A DNA stretch of 64,000 nucleotides from JADKCL01 sp046329055 (GTDB lineage: Bacteria; Bacteroidota; Bacteroidia; J057; JADKCL01), in NCBI GenBank assembly GCA_046329055.1, contig JAXLVK010000018.1, forward strand, positions 1 through 64,000, written 5' to 3'. The stretch's first letter is position 1. Each line of letters begins with the position of its first letter. Shown here piece after piece: positions 47,259 through 56,574 of this stretch. A program made the position numbers and the translations under genes. Under the pieces are notes generated by a model that did not search any database, was not told the origin of the DNA, and saw only the letters and a list, made by a program, of their open reading frames with translations.

Positions 47259-49277
47259 TCAGGTCAGGACCACCGCCTTGGGCAGCGGAGCATATCCCGC
47301 CATTTGCATGGTGTAGTTGCCAGTGCCTGAGCTCAGGTTCCGGAGGGAGGCCACGTAGCCAAACATCTCGCGCAGCGGGACATTGGCCTGGACCACTTGC
47401 CCCTCGACCGAGGCTTCCACAGCAGTGACACGACCGCCACGGCGGTTCAGGTCGCCGATCACGGAACCCATGTAATCCTCCGGGCAACGAACCTCGACAT
47501 TCATCACAGGTTCCATCACTACCGGCTCGGCGGATTTGCAAGCAGCGATCAGGGCCATCCCAGCACAGATTTCAAATGCCATCGCATCGGAATCCTCGCT
47601 GTGGATCATCCCGTCCACCAGCTCCACTTGCAGACCATCCAGCGGATAACCATTGTCGAGACCGCGCTGCATCGCATTGCGGAGGCCCTTTTCAATGGCA
47701 GGGATGAACTGACCGGGGATCGCGCCACCGACGATGCGGTTCAAGAAGGTGAAGCCAGTGCCTTCGGCAGCAGGCGAAACCTCGATGGTCATGTCCGCAA
47801 ATTGGCCTTTGCCACCATTTTGCTTGGAGAGGCGCTCATGGTGCCTCACCTGACGGCTGATGGTATTGCGGTAGGCCACAGCCGGACGACCCGTGCGGAC
47901 CTCGAGCTCATAGTCATCGCGCAGTCGGTCGATCACCACTTCCAGGTGCAACTCACCCAGACCCGCGATCACCAATTGACCGGAGTCGGGATCGGTGCGG
48001 TAGCGGAGGGCAGGGTCCTCGGAAGCCAATTGGTTCAGCGCAATGCCGAGTTTGCCAGCTTGGCCCTTGCCCACGAGTTCCACGGCAACCTCGATCACCG
48101 GATCAGGGAAGTGGATGCGCTCCAGTTCCACCACGTGCCCGGGGTCACAAAGCGTGTCACCGCTGAGCATGTCCTTGAAACCGGTCACCGCCACGATGTC
48201 GCCCGCCCAAGCCACTTCAAGCTCTTCACGGTTGCCACCATGCAGGCGGAACACACGCGCGATGCGCCCATTGGTACCTGTGCGGGGACAATGCACCACG
48301 TCACCAGGACGGAGGCTGCCACTGCGAATCCGCACGAAACCAGCACGACCCGCATACTTGTCGGTGAGGGTCTTGAAAATCAGACCAGAAAACGCCTCTT
48401 CCGATTCCAAGAAATGTCCCTCCTCCGGGGTAGGCATGTACATCGCCACGGCATCGAGCAGAGGTTGGATGCCCATGCTACGGAAGGCAGCACCCAAGAG
48501 GACAGGCACCAATCGCCCAGCCAGGGTCGCACGACGGATCGCAGCGCGCAGCACCTCAGCCTCCACGAATTCGCCATCAGAGAGGTAGGTCTCCAGGAAC
48601 TCGTCGTCAACCTCAGCCAAACGCTCCAGAAGATCGGCAGTCGCAGCCGCGATCTCAGGTAGCATCTCGGCAGGAAGGCTTTGGCGCTCAGGGGATTTCG
48701 CACCGGGAGCCCAGTACCAAGCCGCCTCTTCCACCAAGTCGATCAGCCCGCAGAAACGGTCGCCTTCGAACCAAGGCAGTTGCAGGGCCACGGCATTCGC
48801 CCCGAAAACGGAACGGATTTGGCCAAGGACACGCTCAAAATTCGCACCAGGGCGGTCCATCTTGTTCACGAACGCTATTCTGGGCAGGCCAAACTTGGAG
48901 GCTTGCGACCAGACAGTCCGGGACTGTGTTTCCACACCCGCCACGGCACAGAACAGCGCGACCACGCCGTCAAGCACGCGTAGCGAACGCTCGACCTCAC
49001 CATTGAAGTCGATGTGGCCGGGGGTGTCGATCAGGTTGATCTGGTATTGGTTCCCGGCGTAGTTCCAGTTGCAGGTAATGGCAGCACTCTGGATGGTGAT
49101 GCCCCGCTTGCGCTCAGCACTTGTGTAGTCGGTCGTGGTATTGCCCTCGTCCACACTGCCCAATTGGTGGCTGCGCCCAGTGGCAAAAAGGATGTTCTCG
49201 GTGACGGTGGTCTTGCCCGCGTCGATGTGGGCCATGATGCCAATATTTCTCATCCACGCAAGATCTCTGCGTTTCAT
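47259..49277 (-). CDS. Elongation factor G, probable divergent paralogue
   Basis: A 672-residue translation GTPase of EF-G plan. GTPase motifs are AHIDAGKTT, DTPGHIDF and NKMD; the switch region reads YTSAERKRGITIQSAA. Domain IV is marked by GGKGQFADM and IPGQFIPAIEKGLRNAM, and domain V ends SSGTGNYTMQMAGYAPLP. It translocates tRNA and mRNA on the ribosome or, as a paralogue, helps ribosome recycling. It is slightly shorter than canonical Bacteroidota EF-G, has variant sequence at normally invariant sites (such as the SSGTGNYTM tail), and has no ribosomal-protein or tuf neighbours, so it is probably a second EF-G. The ATG at 49277 is chosen. Confidence 0.8.
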   Translation of the reverse strand: MKRRDLAWMRNIGIMAHIDAGKTTVTENILFATGRSHQLGSVDEGNTTTDYTSAERKRGITIQSAAITCNWNYAGNQYQINLIDTPGHIDFNGEVERSLRVLDGVVALFCAVAGVETQSRTVWSQASKFGLPRIAFVNKMDRPGANFERVLGQIRSVFGANAVALQLPWFEGDRFCGLIDLVEEAAWYWAPGAKSPERQSLPAEMLPEIAAATADLLERLAEVDDEFLETYLSDGEFVEAEVLRAAIRRATLAGRLVPVLLGAAFRSMGIQPLLDAVAMYMPTPEEGHFLESEEAFSGLIFKTLTDKYAGRAGFVRIRSGSLRPGDVVHCPRTGTNGRIARVFRLHGGNREELEVAWAGDIVAVTGFKDMLSGDTLCDPGHVVELERIHFPDPVIEVAVELVGKGQAGKLGIALNQLASEDPALRYRTDPDSGQLVIAGLGELHLEVVIDRLRDDYELEVRTGRPAVAYRNTISRQVRHHERLSKQNGGKGQFADMTIEVSPAAEGTGFTFLNRIVGGAIPGQFIPAIEKGLRNAMQRGLDNGYPLDGLQVELVDGMIHSEDSDAMAFEICAGMALIAACKSAEPVVMEPVMNVEVRCPEDYMGSVIGDLNRRGGRVTAVEASVEGQVVQANVPLREMFGYVASLRNLSSGTGNYTMQMAGYAPLPKAVVLT

Positions 49278-49638
49278 AACACTACTTTTTATCGAATTGA
49301 TGAATTGTAAAGATGGAAAACCTAGCCGGTTTCGCAACAAGCAACGACCCTAGGACAGGAATCGGAAGCAGATTGGATTCGCGAAAAGGTTGGCGCCTGA
49401 ATTTCTGGCTTTCAATCCAGGCTCGCCACTATTTCCGGGCTGTGAGCTCCCAGAATGGCGCGGTGACGCAGCTCCGCAACCGCGGGCAGCTTACCGATGA
49501 TATGGGGGACAATCGTTGCCATTGGGATACAATTCTAAATCGTGTGCAAAATTAACGAGAATGATCGCTCGAAGGTTTCACTCTCCGGCGAATGGGCAGG
49601 ATTTCTGTCTGAGCCGACAGCCCAGACCGATGAACGGC
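49278..49638. other. Intergenic region upstream of the EF-G gene
   Basis: About 360 bases between two minus-strand genes, GC-rich in its middle. It should contain the EF-G promoter. No coding frame, tRNA or riboswitch is recognisable. Confidence 0.4.
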
Positions 49639-49662
49639 GAGGCCATCCTGGTGGATGGCCTC
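49639..49662 (-). terminator. Perfect hairpin downstream of the T9SS SprB gene
   Basis: GAGGCCATCC (49639-49648) pairs with GGATGGCCTC (49653-49662), with a TGGT tetraloop. It lies 40 bases past the stop of the minus-strand gene. No clear T-run follows, so it may act as an RNA-stability element. Confidence 0.55.
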
Positions 49663-49702
49663 ACGAAATTCTCTATATCTACTGATGATCGATTGGGGAG
49701 GC

Positions 49703-51682
49703 TTACCGCGCCGGATGGAACAACTTCTTGGTCATGTCGCCTTTTGCGGTATGCAGCTTGAGGAAATAGATCCCGCCCGGGATGGATCCGGTCTCGATGC
49801 GCACTGGGGCACTGCCCTTGGCATCCACCTGCGCGGCATAGACGATGCGGCCTTGCACGTCGATCAGGTGCACCACGAAACGGCCATAGGTCGTGACAGT
49901 CGGGGTGAGCAGGATGTAGTCTTCAAAGGGATTCGGGCCCACGGTGAACGGATCGCGGTGGATGTTGCTCGCGACGCTGATCACAAGGCTCACGTTGACG
50001 GAGGCGGTGGTATTGCAGCCAAGGCTGTCCGTGACGGTGACCGTGTAGGTGCCTGCTGCGAGTCCGGTGGCAGTCTGCGTGGTCTGGCCATTGCTCCAGA
50101 GGTAGGCATAACCGCCATTGCCGCCTGCCGGGGTCACCGTCGCCGTACCGTCGAGGCCGAGCATCTCAGGCGTGCTGCCAACGGTGGTGGACAGCAAGGC
50201 GGGCTCATTCAAGGTCACGACTTGGGTCAGGATGCAGCCATCGGCTGAGGTCACGGTCACGGAGTAGGTTCCTGCGCCGAGGCCGGAAATGTCTTCAGTG
50301 GTCGATCCATTGCTCCATTGGAAGGAGAGTGGTGCGAGGCCGCCGGAAACCGTCAGGTCCACGGAGCCGTCGGAGTCACCATTGCAGGTGGGGGCGGTGG
50401 AGAGGGTGGTGCCGGTGGGCGCATTGGAATTCGAGAGTGCGGCGGTGCCGATCATTTGGCAGCCGTTTGCGTCGGTGACGGTGACGTCGTAGGAGCCTGC
50501 TGCCAAACCAGATGCGGTGGCGGTGGTGGCTCCGGAGCTCCAGAGGTATGTGTAGCCGCCCACGCCGCCAGAGGGCGTGACGGTCACGTTGCCATTGCTT
50601 TGGCCGCAGTTCGCGGGCTGCGAATTGAAGGCGAGGGAGATGGCAGTGGGCTGGTTGATGGTATAGGTGCCTGTGGAAGTGCAGCCATTCGCATCCGTGA
50701 CGGTCACGGTATAGTCACCTGCCACGAGTCCGCTGGGATCCTCGGCGGTGCTGCCGTTGCTCCAGGCAAATGTCTGCGGCGCTGCTCCGGTGACCGAAAG
50801 GTTGATGCTGCCGTCGTTGCCGTCGGAGCATGAGGTGGAATTGGGCAGGGCGGAGAGCACCGGGAGGTCATTGACCACGATGTGGTTGGGCATCACGATG
50901 GTGTCCGAGCCAGAGACATTGGTCACGATCAAGCTCACGTCGTAGGAGCCTGCCGCTGAATAGATCACAACCGGGTTCGCGGCAGTGGAATTACTCGGGG
51001 TTCCGCCGGGGAATACCCAAGAGTACGAACTGGGGCTGTTGGCGCTTTGGTCATTGAAGCTCACGGCCGTGCCCACGCAGATGTTGGTGTCGTTCGCAGA
51101 GAAAGCAGCGATCGGGGGCGGCGGCGGCGTGGCGGTGATGTTGAATGTGGTGCTATAGACCTTGTCGCCCGTGTCATTGTTGTTGTTGTTGGCGCCGACA
51201 CCGACGAGGAAGAATGTAATTGGGCCGATGTCAGTGGGCGGAGCGGTCCAGTTGAAGGTCCAGTTCTGTGTGCCGTTGGCGGTCTTGTGGCACATGTACT
51301 TGCGGGAAAATCCGGTGACAGTGCCAGTGCGGAGCACGGTATTGGTGGAATTGGTGACCGCGAATGTTCCGACACTCGCCCCTACTCCACCCGCCAATGC
51401 GGTGACCTGGAAGCCAAACCGGGTCTTGGTCGCATCGGTGACGTTCACCGAGATGGTATAGACCTGGCCAGGAATGTATTGGGTTTCATTGTTCCCGAAA
51501 ATCATGCTCACAGAACCCGTCCCGGCCGTTCCCTGATGGCATTGATTGCATTTGTTTTCGTTGGGGGCTCCCGTCTTCGAGACCGGAGGCTGGGAGGCAT
51601 TGCCTATCACCATCTGAATACAAGCCACCAAGAGAAGGAAGGCGACAGCCGGACCGCCGATTTTTTTCGCAAGGCTTTTCAT
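49703..51682 (-). CDS. T9SS-exported protein with choice-of-anchor-V, PKD and SprB repeats
   Basis: A 659-residue surface protein. Signal segment (GPAVAFLLLVACIQMVIGNA), then a choice-of-anchor-V domain with the haem-like motif CNQCH (KTGAPNENKCNQCHQG), a PKD domain (IAAFSANDTNICVGTAVSFN to ANPVVIYSAAGSYDVSL), and about four SprB repeats (each like FAWSNGSTAEDPSGL, AGDYTVTVTDANGC). The T9SS type-A domain (FTVGPNPFEDYILLTPTV to FLKLHTAKGDMTKK) closes it. SprB repeats occur in gliding adhesins; whether this cell glides is unknown. CxxCH suggests haem or disulfide chemistry in the anchor-V domain, unproven. The ATG at 51682 is preferred. Confidence 0.85.
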   Translation of the reverse strand: MKSLAKKIGGPAVAFLLLVACIQMVIGNASQPPVSKTGAPNENKCNQCHQGTAGTGSVSMIFGNNETQYIPGQVYTISVNVTDATKTRFGFQVTALAGGVGASVGTFAVTNSTNTVLRTGTVTGFSRKYMCHKTANGTQNWTFNWTAPPTDIGPITFFLVGVGANNNNNDTGDKVYSTTFNITATPPPPPIAAFSANDTNICVGTAVSFNDQSANSPSSYSWVFPGGTPSNSTAANPVVIYSAAGSYDVSLIVTNVSGSDTIVMPNHIVVNDLPVLSALPNSTSCSDGNDGSINLSVTGAAPQTFAWSNGSTAEDPSGLVAGDYTVTVTDANGCTSTGTYTINQPTAISLAFNSQPANCGQSNGNVTVTPSGGVGGYTYLWSSGATTATASGLAAGSYDVTVTDANGCQMIGTAALSNSNAPTGTTLSTAPTCNGDSDGSVDLTVSGGLAPLSFQWSNGSTTEDISGLGAGTYSVTVTSADGCILTQVVTLNEPALLSTTVGSTPEMLGLDGTATVTPAGGNGGYAYLWSNGQTTQTATGLAAGTYTVTVTDSLGCNTTASVNVSLVISVASNIHRDPFTVGPNPFEDYILLTPTVTTYGRFVVHLIDVQGRIVYAAQVDAKGSAPVRIETGSIPGGIYFLKLHTAKGDMTKKLFHPAR

Positions 51683-51817
51683 AAGCTGCACATTTACCGA
51701 TACGCTGAAACCACTGAATCCAAGGAAATGGACACAGTTTACCCTAGTTTCCAATGTCAAAATTAATGAAAAATATGTGTTACAACATTAAACGCATCGC
51801 ATGGCCGACACTTTGCA

Positions 51818-53107
51818 CTAATCCAGAGCCCTAGATCGGTCATCCTGCCGCCACAGGATAAAAAGCAGGAACAGCAGGATCAACGGATCGATGACCATCC
51901 GGTACCGCCCATCTGCCCAGCCTGCGGCAGAGACCGCGAGCACCGCCACCACGGCGCCGAAGGCGATCCACTCCCCTGCTCGCCAAGCCCGTATTCGCCA
52001 GAGCGCTAGCAGCAGGCCCAGGTACATGAGCAGGTTGAAGACGCATTGAATCCCGGCCATCACCATCGCTGCGGGCTTGCTTTGGGTCAATTCCAGTCCC
52101 CAGCCATAGCCCAGCCCCTTGGCCATCTCCCAGAGGTTCCTGACCTGAAACCGCAGCGCGTCCCAAGGATGCTCCCAATAAAATGAATATGTAAGCCGCC
52201 CCATGCCGGGTGCGAGCATTTCCGTCTCATGCGTCTCCTTGCCCGCCGGGTAGCTGCGCAACGCCTTCAGCCCCATTTGCAGGGCCGCCACGCTGTCCCC
52301 GGCCATGTACAGTTGGTGTTCGTCCATGGAATGCCCTGTCCTCCAGGCCTCCAGCCCGCCCAACCTTCCGTGCAGCATTCCCATGTCCCCCATCGTGCTG
52401 ATCGCCCACCTGCCGTTCAGCGCATGGTTCCGCATCACCCACGGTCCGATCATCAATGCCGGGATCAGCAAGGCCAGGCCCCATTGCACCGCCCACTGCT
52501 TGCGCAGGACAGTCGCGCGCCCCATCGCCAACAGCGCCGCCAACCCCAGCAGCGGCAAGCCCACAGGACGCACCAGCGTCGCCATTCCCAGGAGCACCAA
52601 GCCCCCAGCCAGCCACCGCCAGCCGTCCCCTCGCCAAAATCGCAGGTAAGCCCACAGGCTGCCCACCAGCAGGAAAATGAAGAGCGTCTCGCTCAGGATG
52701 TAGCTCGCCAAGATGACCGGATAGGGCTGCAACAGGTAGATCCGCGCCCCGATCCCTCCGATTCGGGCCCCATACAGGTCCCGAACCAGTAAATAAACCA
52801 GCCAACCCGTCGCCAATACCAGCAGGTGTTGCAGCGCAATCGCCAACCATGGCAGTCGCCCGGCGAGGATCAGGAAAACCGGGTATCCCGGGGTCCGCTG
52901 CAAGTCCTGGACGTAGGGCGGCGAATAACTCTGACTGAAAATGCCCTGATTGGCGAGGTTTTCCGCGATGGTGAGGTATTGGATGGAGTCGTCGGTGAGG
53001 TAGGTCCGCTGCGACAGCGCGCTCCAAAGGCAATAGAGGTGCAAGGCCGCCACCAAGACGGCGAATATGCTGGGCCGCAGCCAATTGTATTTGCCGGGCT
53101 TGGCCAA
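51818..53107 (-). CDS. GT39-like polytopic glycosyltransferase
   Basis: A 429-residue membrane protein of the ArnT/PMT-type (GT39, DUF2029-like) group. The acceptor-site region TDDSIQYLTIAENL early in the chain replaces the usual DExxY motif with TDDSIQY. About ten membrane helices follow, including WLAIALQHLLVLATGWLVYLLV and LSETLFIFLLVGSLWAYL. The final part is short. It would transfer a sugar from a lipid carrier. Its neighbours (SDR and T9SS genes) do not reveal the substrate. Confidence 0.8.
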   Translation of the reverse strand: MAKPGKYNWLRPSIFAVLVAALHLYCLWSALSQRTYLTDDSIQYLTIAENLANQGIFSQSYSPPYVQDLQRTPGYPVFLILAGRLPWLAIALQHLLVLATGWLVYLLVRDLYGARIGGIGARIYLLQPYPVILASYILSETLFIFLLVGSLWAYLRFWRGDGWRWLAGGLVLLGMATLVRPVGLPLLGLAALLAMGRATVLRKQWAVQWGLALLIPALMIGPWVMRNHALNGRWAISTMGDMGMLHGRLGGLEAWRTGHSMDEHQLYMAGDSVAALQMGLKALRSYPAGKETHETEMLAPGMGRLTYSFYWEHPWDALRFQVRNLWEMAKGLGYGWGLELTQSKPAAMVMAGIQCVFNLLMYLGLLLALWRIRAWRAGEWIAFGAVVAVLAVSAAGWADGRYRMVIDPLILLFLLFILWRQDDRSRALD

Positions 53108-53115
53108 TGGATCGG

Positions 53116-53916
53116 CTATTTGAGCGGGGAATCGGGTTCCTTGGCGAAATGCTTATAGACCATGCCATCCATGAACTTGGGGAGCCATTTGTTCAGGAAG
53201 ACGGTCAGCTTGCCCTGGGTTGTGAGCACGAGGGTGCGCTTGCGGCGGGTGACGGCCTTGTAGATGTGGTCGGCGACTTCTTCGGCGGTCATGAGCTTGT
53301 CCTCCTTGAGTGGGGTTTCGCTTTGTTGCGATCCATCTGCGGTGAGGGCCACCTTCCGGATATTGCTTTCGGTGAATCCGGGGCAAGCGAGCAGGACATG
53401 GACGTCCTTTTTCCCAGGAGTTCCGTGCGCAATGCCTCCAAGGAATCCATGCATGGCAAATTTGGAGGCGCTGTAGCCTGTGCGGCCAGCAATCCCCGGA
53501 AGCCCGCGATGGACGAGACGCCCACGATGCTGCCCTTGCTTTTCACGATAGAATCAATCGCAGCCTTGTGGTGCAATACAACGTCGAGATTTACCTGCAT
53601 GAGGCGCTCGATCACTTCCACGTCCAGGTCCTGGAAAAGGGCGCATGGAGATCCCAGCATTGTGATGAGGACGTCGATCTTCCCGTATTGCTTGAGCGCA
53701 GCAGCTACAAATGCGTCACAGTCAGCCTGCTTGGTCACGTCCAGCGGCAAGCATATTTCTCCCGCCTGCCTTCCGCACCTCATCCCCCACAGCATTCAAC
53801 TGCTCCATGCTCCGCGCCCCGATCACCACTAGGCTGCCCTCAGCGGCAAATTTCAATGCCAATGCCCGCCCGATTCCACTCGATGCGCCCGTGATGAGTA
53901 CGACTTTACCTTTCAT
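53116..53916 (-). pseudogene. Short-chain dehydrogenase/reductase broken by about six small indels
   Basis: The gene starts intact: KGKVVLITGASSGIGRALAL (TGxxxGIG nucleotide site) and ends intact with VHVLLACPGFTESNIRK and a C-terminal region to LPKFMDGMVYKHF. Between about 53790 and 53415 the match jumps frames about six times. Repaired pieces read KAGGEICLPLDVT, then NAGISMR in place of the NNAG motif region, ALFQDLDVEVIERLMQVN, SSIAGFRGL, GRTGYSASKFAMHGFL (the catalytic YxxxK) and EALRTELL. Almost all breaks are single-base gains or losses, several in G or A runs. Catalytic Ser, Tyr and Lys are all present in the repaired chain. The substrate is unknown. Confidence 0.85.
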
Positions 53917-54020
53917 TGGCCTCTGGATTTTCAGCAAAGTAAGGCATTCGGCACCACCTACCCAACCCAGAGACCGCCCAGACTTGGCCTTTCCGCCCAA
54001 TTGGCGTAACTTGGACGCAA

Positions 54021-54938
54021 ATGGCAGAGGCTGACTACAAAGGCAAATTGTTGCGCTTGTTCCGGGAGATCATGCTCTTGGCCAAGTCGCCGTTCGGACT
54101 GAGCATCAATGACTTGGTTGACAAACTCGGGGTGACCTACCGCACCATCTACCGCGACCTGGAATTGCTGGAGCAGGTGGGATTTTTCCCGGAGGAGATC
54201 AGCAAGGGAAAATATGTGATCCGCGGCCTTGACAGCGAGGTGCAGAAGTTTGAGAAAAACCTGCAATTCTCAGCTGAGGAAGCCGGCATCCTGGCACAGG
54301 CACTTGCTTCGATCCCCGAGACCAATCCCATGAAAAAGGTGATCGCGGAGAAAATGCTGGCATTTTCAGGGATGGAAGACGTCCTCAAGGTGATCGTGAA
54401 GACGGACATCAGCCGCAACATGGAAAAGCTGGCAACCGCGATCCGCGAGCGCCGACAAGTCCGCCTGCACAATTATCACAGCGCCAATTCGTCGAGCATC
54501 AAGTCCCGTCGTGTTGAGCCCTTTGCATTCAGCGCGGATGGCGTCTTCGTGAAAGGCTTTGAACACGGCCAAAACGTGAACAAGACCTACAAAATCGAGC
54601 GCATCGAGGAGGTCGCCCTGCTCGACGAACGCTGGCAATTCGAGGTTTTCCATGAGGTTGAGGCCAAGCCCGACATCTTCGGCATCAATGGCGGCGACCC
54701 GATTCAGTTCAAGTTGCGGCTTTCGATGCGGGCGGCGCACCTGCTCAAGGAGGAGTATCCCCTTTCGGCATCACATATATATAAGGAAGACTACAAGCAC
54801 TACCTCTTCGAGGGCTCCTGCAACAGCTTCATCGCCATCGGTCGCTTCGTGCTGGGCCTCTTGGATGAAATCGAAGTCCTAGAGCCGGCGGAATTCAAGG
54901 ACTACCTCACCGAGCGCATCGGCAGCAGGAAGCTCTGA
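54021..54938 (+). CDS. WYL-domain HTH transcriptional regulator
   Basis: A 305-residue regulator. N-terminal winged helix (about 8-68): LFREIMLLAKSPFGLSINDLVDKLGVTYRTIYRDLELLEQVGF. The middle and C-terminal part carry a WYL ligand-binding domain (AIRERRQVRLHNYHSANSS, RRVEPFAFSADGVFVKGFEH, KTYKIERIEEVALLDERW). The typical WYL signature Trp-Tyr-Leu is replaced by a VKGFE segment. Such regulators often sense nucleotides or act in phage-defence and DNA-damage control; no such genes are adjacent. A -7 box (TAACTTGG, 54007-54014) ends 6 bases before the ATG. Confidence 0.88.
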   Translation: MAEADYKGKLLRLFREIMLLAKSPFGLSINDLVDKLGVTYRTIYRDLELLEQVGFFPEEISKGKYVIRGLDSEVQKFEKNLQFSAEEAGILAQALASIPETNPMKKVIAEKMLAFSGMEDVLKVIVKTDISRNMEKLATAIRERRQVRLHNYHSANSSSIKSRRVEPFAFSADGVFVKGFEHGQNVNKTYKIERIEEVALLDERWQFEVFHEVEAKPDIFGINGGDPIQFKLRLSMRAAHLLKEEYPLSASHIYKEDYKHYLFEGSCNSFIAIGRFVLGLLDEIEVLEPAEFKDYLTERIGSRKL

Positions 54939-55121
54939 TCCGGCATCCCGGCAAACATTTTTAGTACCCAAGTTGGGCATTCTAAATTTTCTGGGCAACA
55001 AGGCACCCAGCCATGCCACCATTGACCATTTCTGGAATACCGAGAATCATTTTGCTAATTATTTTTATATATTTCCACCAAAAGTATTGACAAAAGCCAA
55101 TGACGTGAGTATATTTACTCC

Positions 55122-55448
55122 ATGGTCACCAATAAAATTTTCAATCCAAGTAAAAAAGGCTCCGAGTTTTTGACACGAGATGTCAAAAACCACCCCGAAG
55201 TTTGGAATATGAAAATCGAAAAGGCAATGGAAAAGAGACTGTACAAGACCCCGGACGTGCTCTTCTGCAACTGCGGAAACCAGTACCTGCTCATGCCAGG
55301 ATGCACCTGCGACGTGTGCATGGGTGTTGCCCCAGAATGCTCCGAGTCCTTTCCGGACCAGAGCTCCGATCTCTCCCGTGACCAATTCGATATGGGCTAC
55401 TTCGAGGCACTTGAGCGTGCATTTGAGAGCTTCGAGTTTGCCGCCTAA
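55122..55448 (+). CDS. Small cysteine-rich protein, possible zinc knuckle
   Basis: A 108-residue soluble protein. Cys pattern: CNCG, then CTCDVC about 13 residues later, and one more Cys in APECSESF, giving six cysteines in a short central zone. The spacing suggests a zinc ribbon or a disulfide-stabilised fold. N-terminal part is basic (FNPSKKGSEFLTRDVKNH); C-terminal part is acidic and helical (DMGYFEALERAFESFEFA). Not recognised. An inverted repeat overlaps codons for Phe to Asn of the N-terminal part. Confidence 0.5.
   Translation: MVTNKIFNPSKKGSEFLTRDVKNHPEVWNMKIEKAMEKRLYKTPDVLFCNCGNQYLLMPGCTCDVCMGVAPECSESFPDQSSDLSRDQFDMGYFEALERAFESFEFAA
55167..55189. repeat. Perfect 9-base inverted repeat with CGAGA spacer (copy 1)
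   Basis: TTTTTGACA (55167-55175), CGAGA, then TGTCAAAAA (55181-55189). It lies inside the Cys-rich protein gene. A second copy of its central 19 bases is at 56575. An operator-like shape or a small dispersed repeat is possible. Confidence 0.6.
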
Positions 55449-55536
55449 GATGAAGATTCAGCAATGATATAATTCCCATCCCACCCATCAACCGCCTATT
55501 AAAGGCCTTATTTACAGCAGCAATTTTTTGAGGAAT

Positions 55537-55571
55537 GCCCCCTTTCTCCCCGGAAGGGGCTTCCTCTTTTG
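55537..55571 (+). terminator. Probable terminator after the Cys-rich protein gene
   Basis: GCCCCCTT (from 55537) pairs imperfectly with AAGGGGC (55554-55560), with one bulged C, followed by TTCCTCTTTT. It lies 88 bases after the stop codon. Confidence 0.5.
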
Positions 55572-55688
55572 AATGAATAATTAATAATTGATAATTAATA
55601 ATTCCCGACACACCTTAATTAGTTTAATCACAGGCATTTACGGCATATATGGCAAATTCTTAATTGTTAATTATTCACTATTAATTCC
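55571..55688. repeat. AT-rich tract of interleaved TTAATTATT motifs
   Basis: Two stretches, GAATGAATAATTAATAATTG with continuation (55571-55604), and TTAATTGTTAATTATTCACT with continuation (55660-55688), are near-inverted copies flanking a 55-base spacer. The pattern is like short AT-rich, miniature-element-like repeats that are common in some genomes. It lies between a plus-strand and a minus-strand gene, with no coding role. Confidence 0.5.
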
Positions 55689-55695
55689 GATCTCC

Positions 55696-56487
55696 TTACT
55701 CTTCCATCTCCGACTTGGTCATGATGACTTCCCAGTTGCCGTTGTCGTCTTTGCCGAGTTTGAGAACCTTTTCGTCCTTGCTGCCTTTTTCCTTGTAGTA
55801 GGCTTTGGCGAATTCGCCCTCTTCTTCTACGCGGACGATGGTCTTCTCTTTTTCCTTCTTCTTGTCGGAATCCAAGGCTTGCATGGATTTCTGCATGTCG
55901 AGCATCTCGTTTGTGCTCTTGGAGCCGTAGCGCATGGCTGCATCGTAGTCACCGAATTCGAGGGCCTTCATGAATGACTCAGCGACTTCCTTGGCGGTCT
56001 TGCCGTCGCGATAGGACTTGTACTTGTCCGCGGGGGAGATGGAATCTTCGTCGGATTTGTCCCCCTTGTCTTCAAAGATGTTATCGGAGTTTTCCTCCTT
56101 TTTGCCGCCGAGATCGTTTTTGCTCATCACCACGACCCATTTGCCATCGTCCCGGCGCAGTTGCAGGAGCTTGCCTTCTTCCTTGCCTTGGTCATAGGTC
56201 ACCGTCGCATACTCGCCATCCTCCTTCACATCCTTGATTTCAAACGATTCGGATGCTGGATTCGCCCCAATTCTGGACATGGTCTCCATGAGGTCCAGGT
56301 TCTTGGCGGTGCCTTCCGAGCAATACTCCTTGGCCTTCTCATAATCGCCGTGTTGCATGGCCAAGAGGAATGCCTCAGCCGTTTCCTTGGGCCCCTTTTT
56401 TTGTGGGTCGCTGCTACAGCCCACTGCCAAAAGTGTCATGAAGGCCACCAAAATGCCGAAAGTGCTGATTTTCAAACGAGCGTGCAT
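55696..56487 (-). CDS. Lipoprotein with two DUF4878-like (NTF2-like) domains
   Basis: A 263-residue lipoprotein; lipobox LLAVGC at about residue 24. It has two similar domains: first GPKETAEAFLLAMQHGDYEKAKEY through DGKWVVVMSKNDL, second GKTAKEVAESFMKALEFGDYDAAMRY through NGNWEVIMTKSEM. An acidic linker (KKEENSDNIFEDKGDKSDED) joins them. Each domain is like the single-domain lipoproteins at 57.6 and 58.4 kb. So the window holds at least three DUF4878 genes. No activity is known; they may be envelope-stress or ligand-binding proteins. Confidence 0.75.
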   Translation of the reverse strand: MHARLKISTFGILVAFMTLLAVGCSSDPQKKGPKETAEAFLLAMQHGDYEKAKEYCSEGTAKNLDLMETMSRIGANPASESFEIKDVKEDGEYATVTYDQGKEEGKLLQLRRDDGKWVVVMSKNDLGGKKEENSDNIFEDKGDKSDEDSISPADKYKSYRDGKTAKEVAESFMKALEFGDYDAAMRYGSKSTNEMLDMQKSMQALDSDKKKEKEKTIVRVEEEGEFAKAYYKEKGSKDEKVLKLGKDDNGNWEVIMTKSEMEE

Positions 56488-56574
56488 ATTTTCTTGAATG
56501 AATGATGAAAGTCGAAGCCGAGCCCGGCCACTCCTTCAAATTTAGCGGAATCCCTGAGAATTTCCCTCTTCCGA

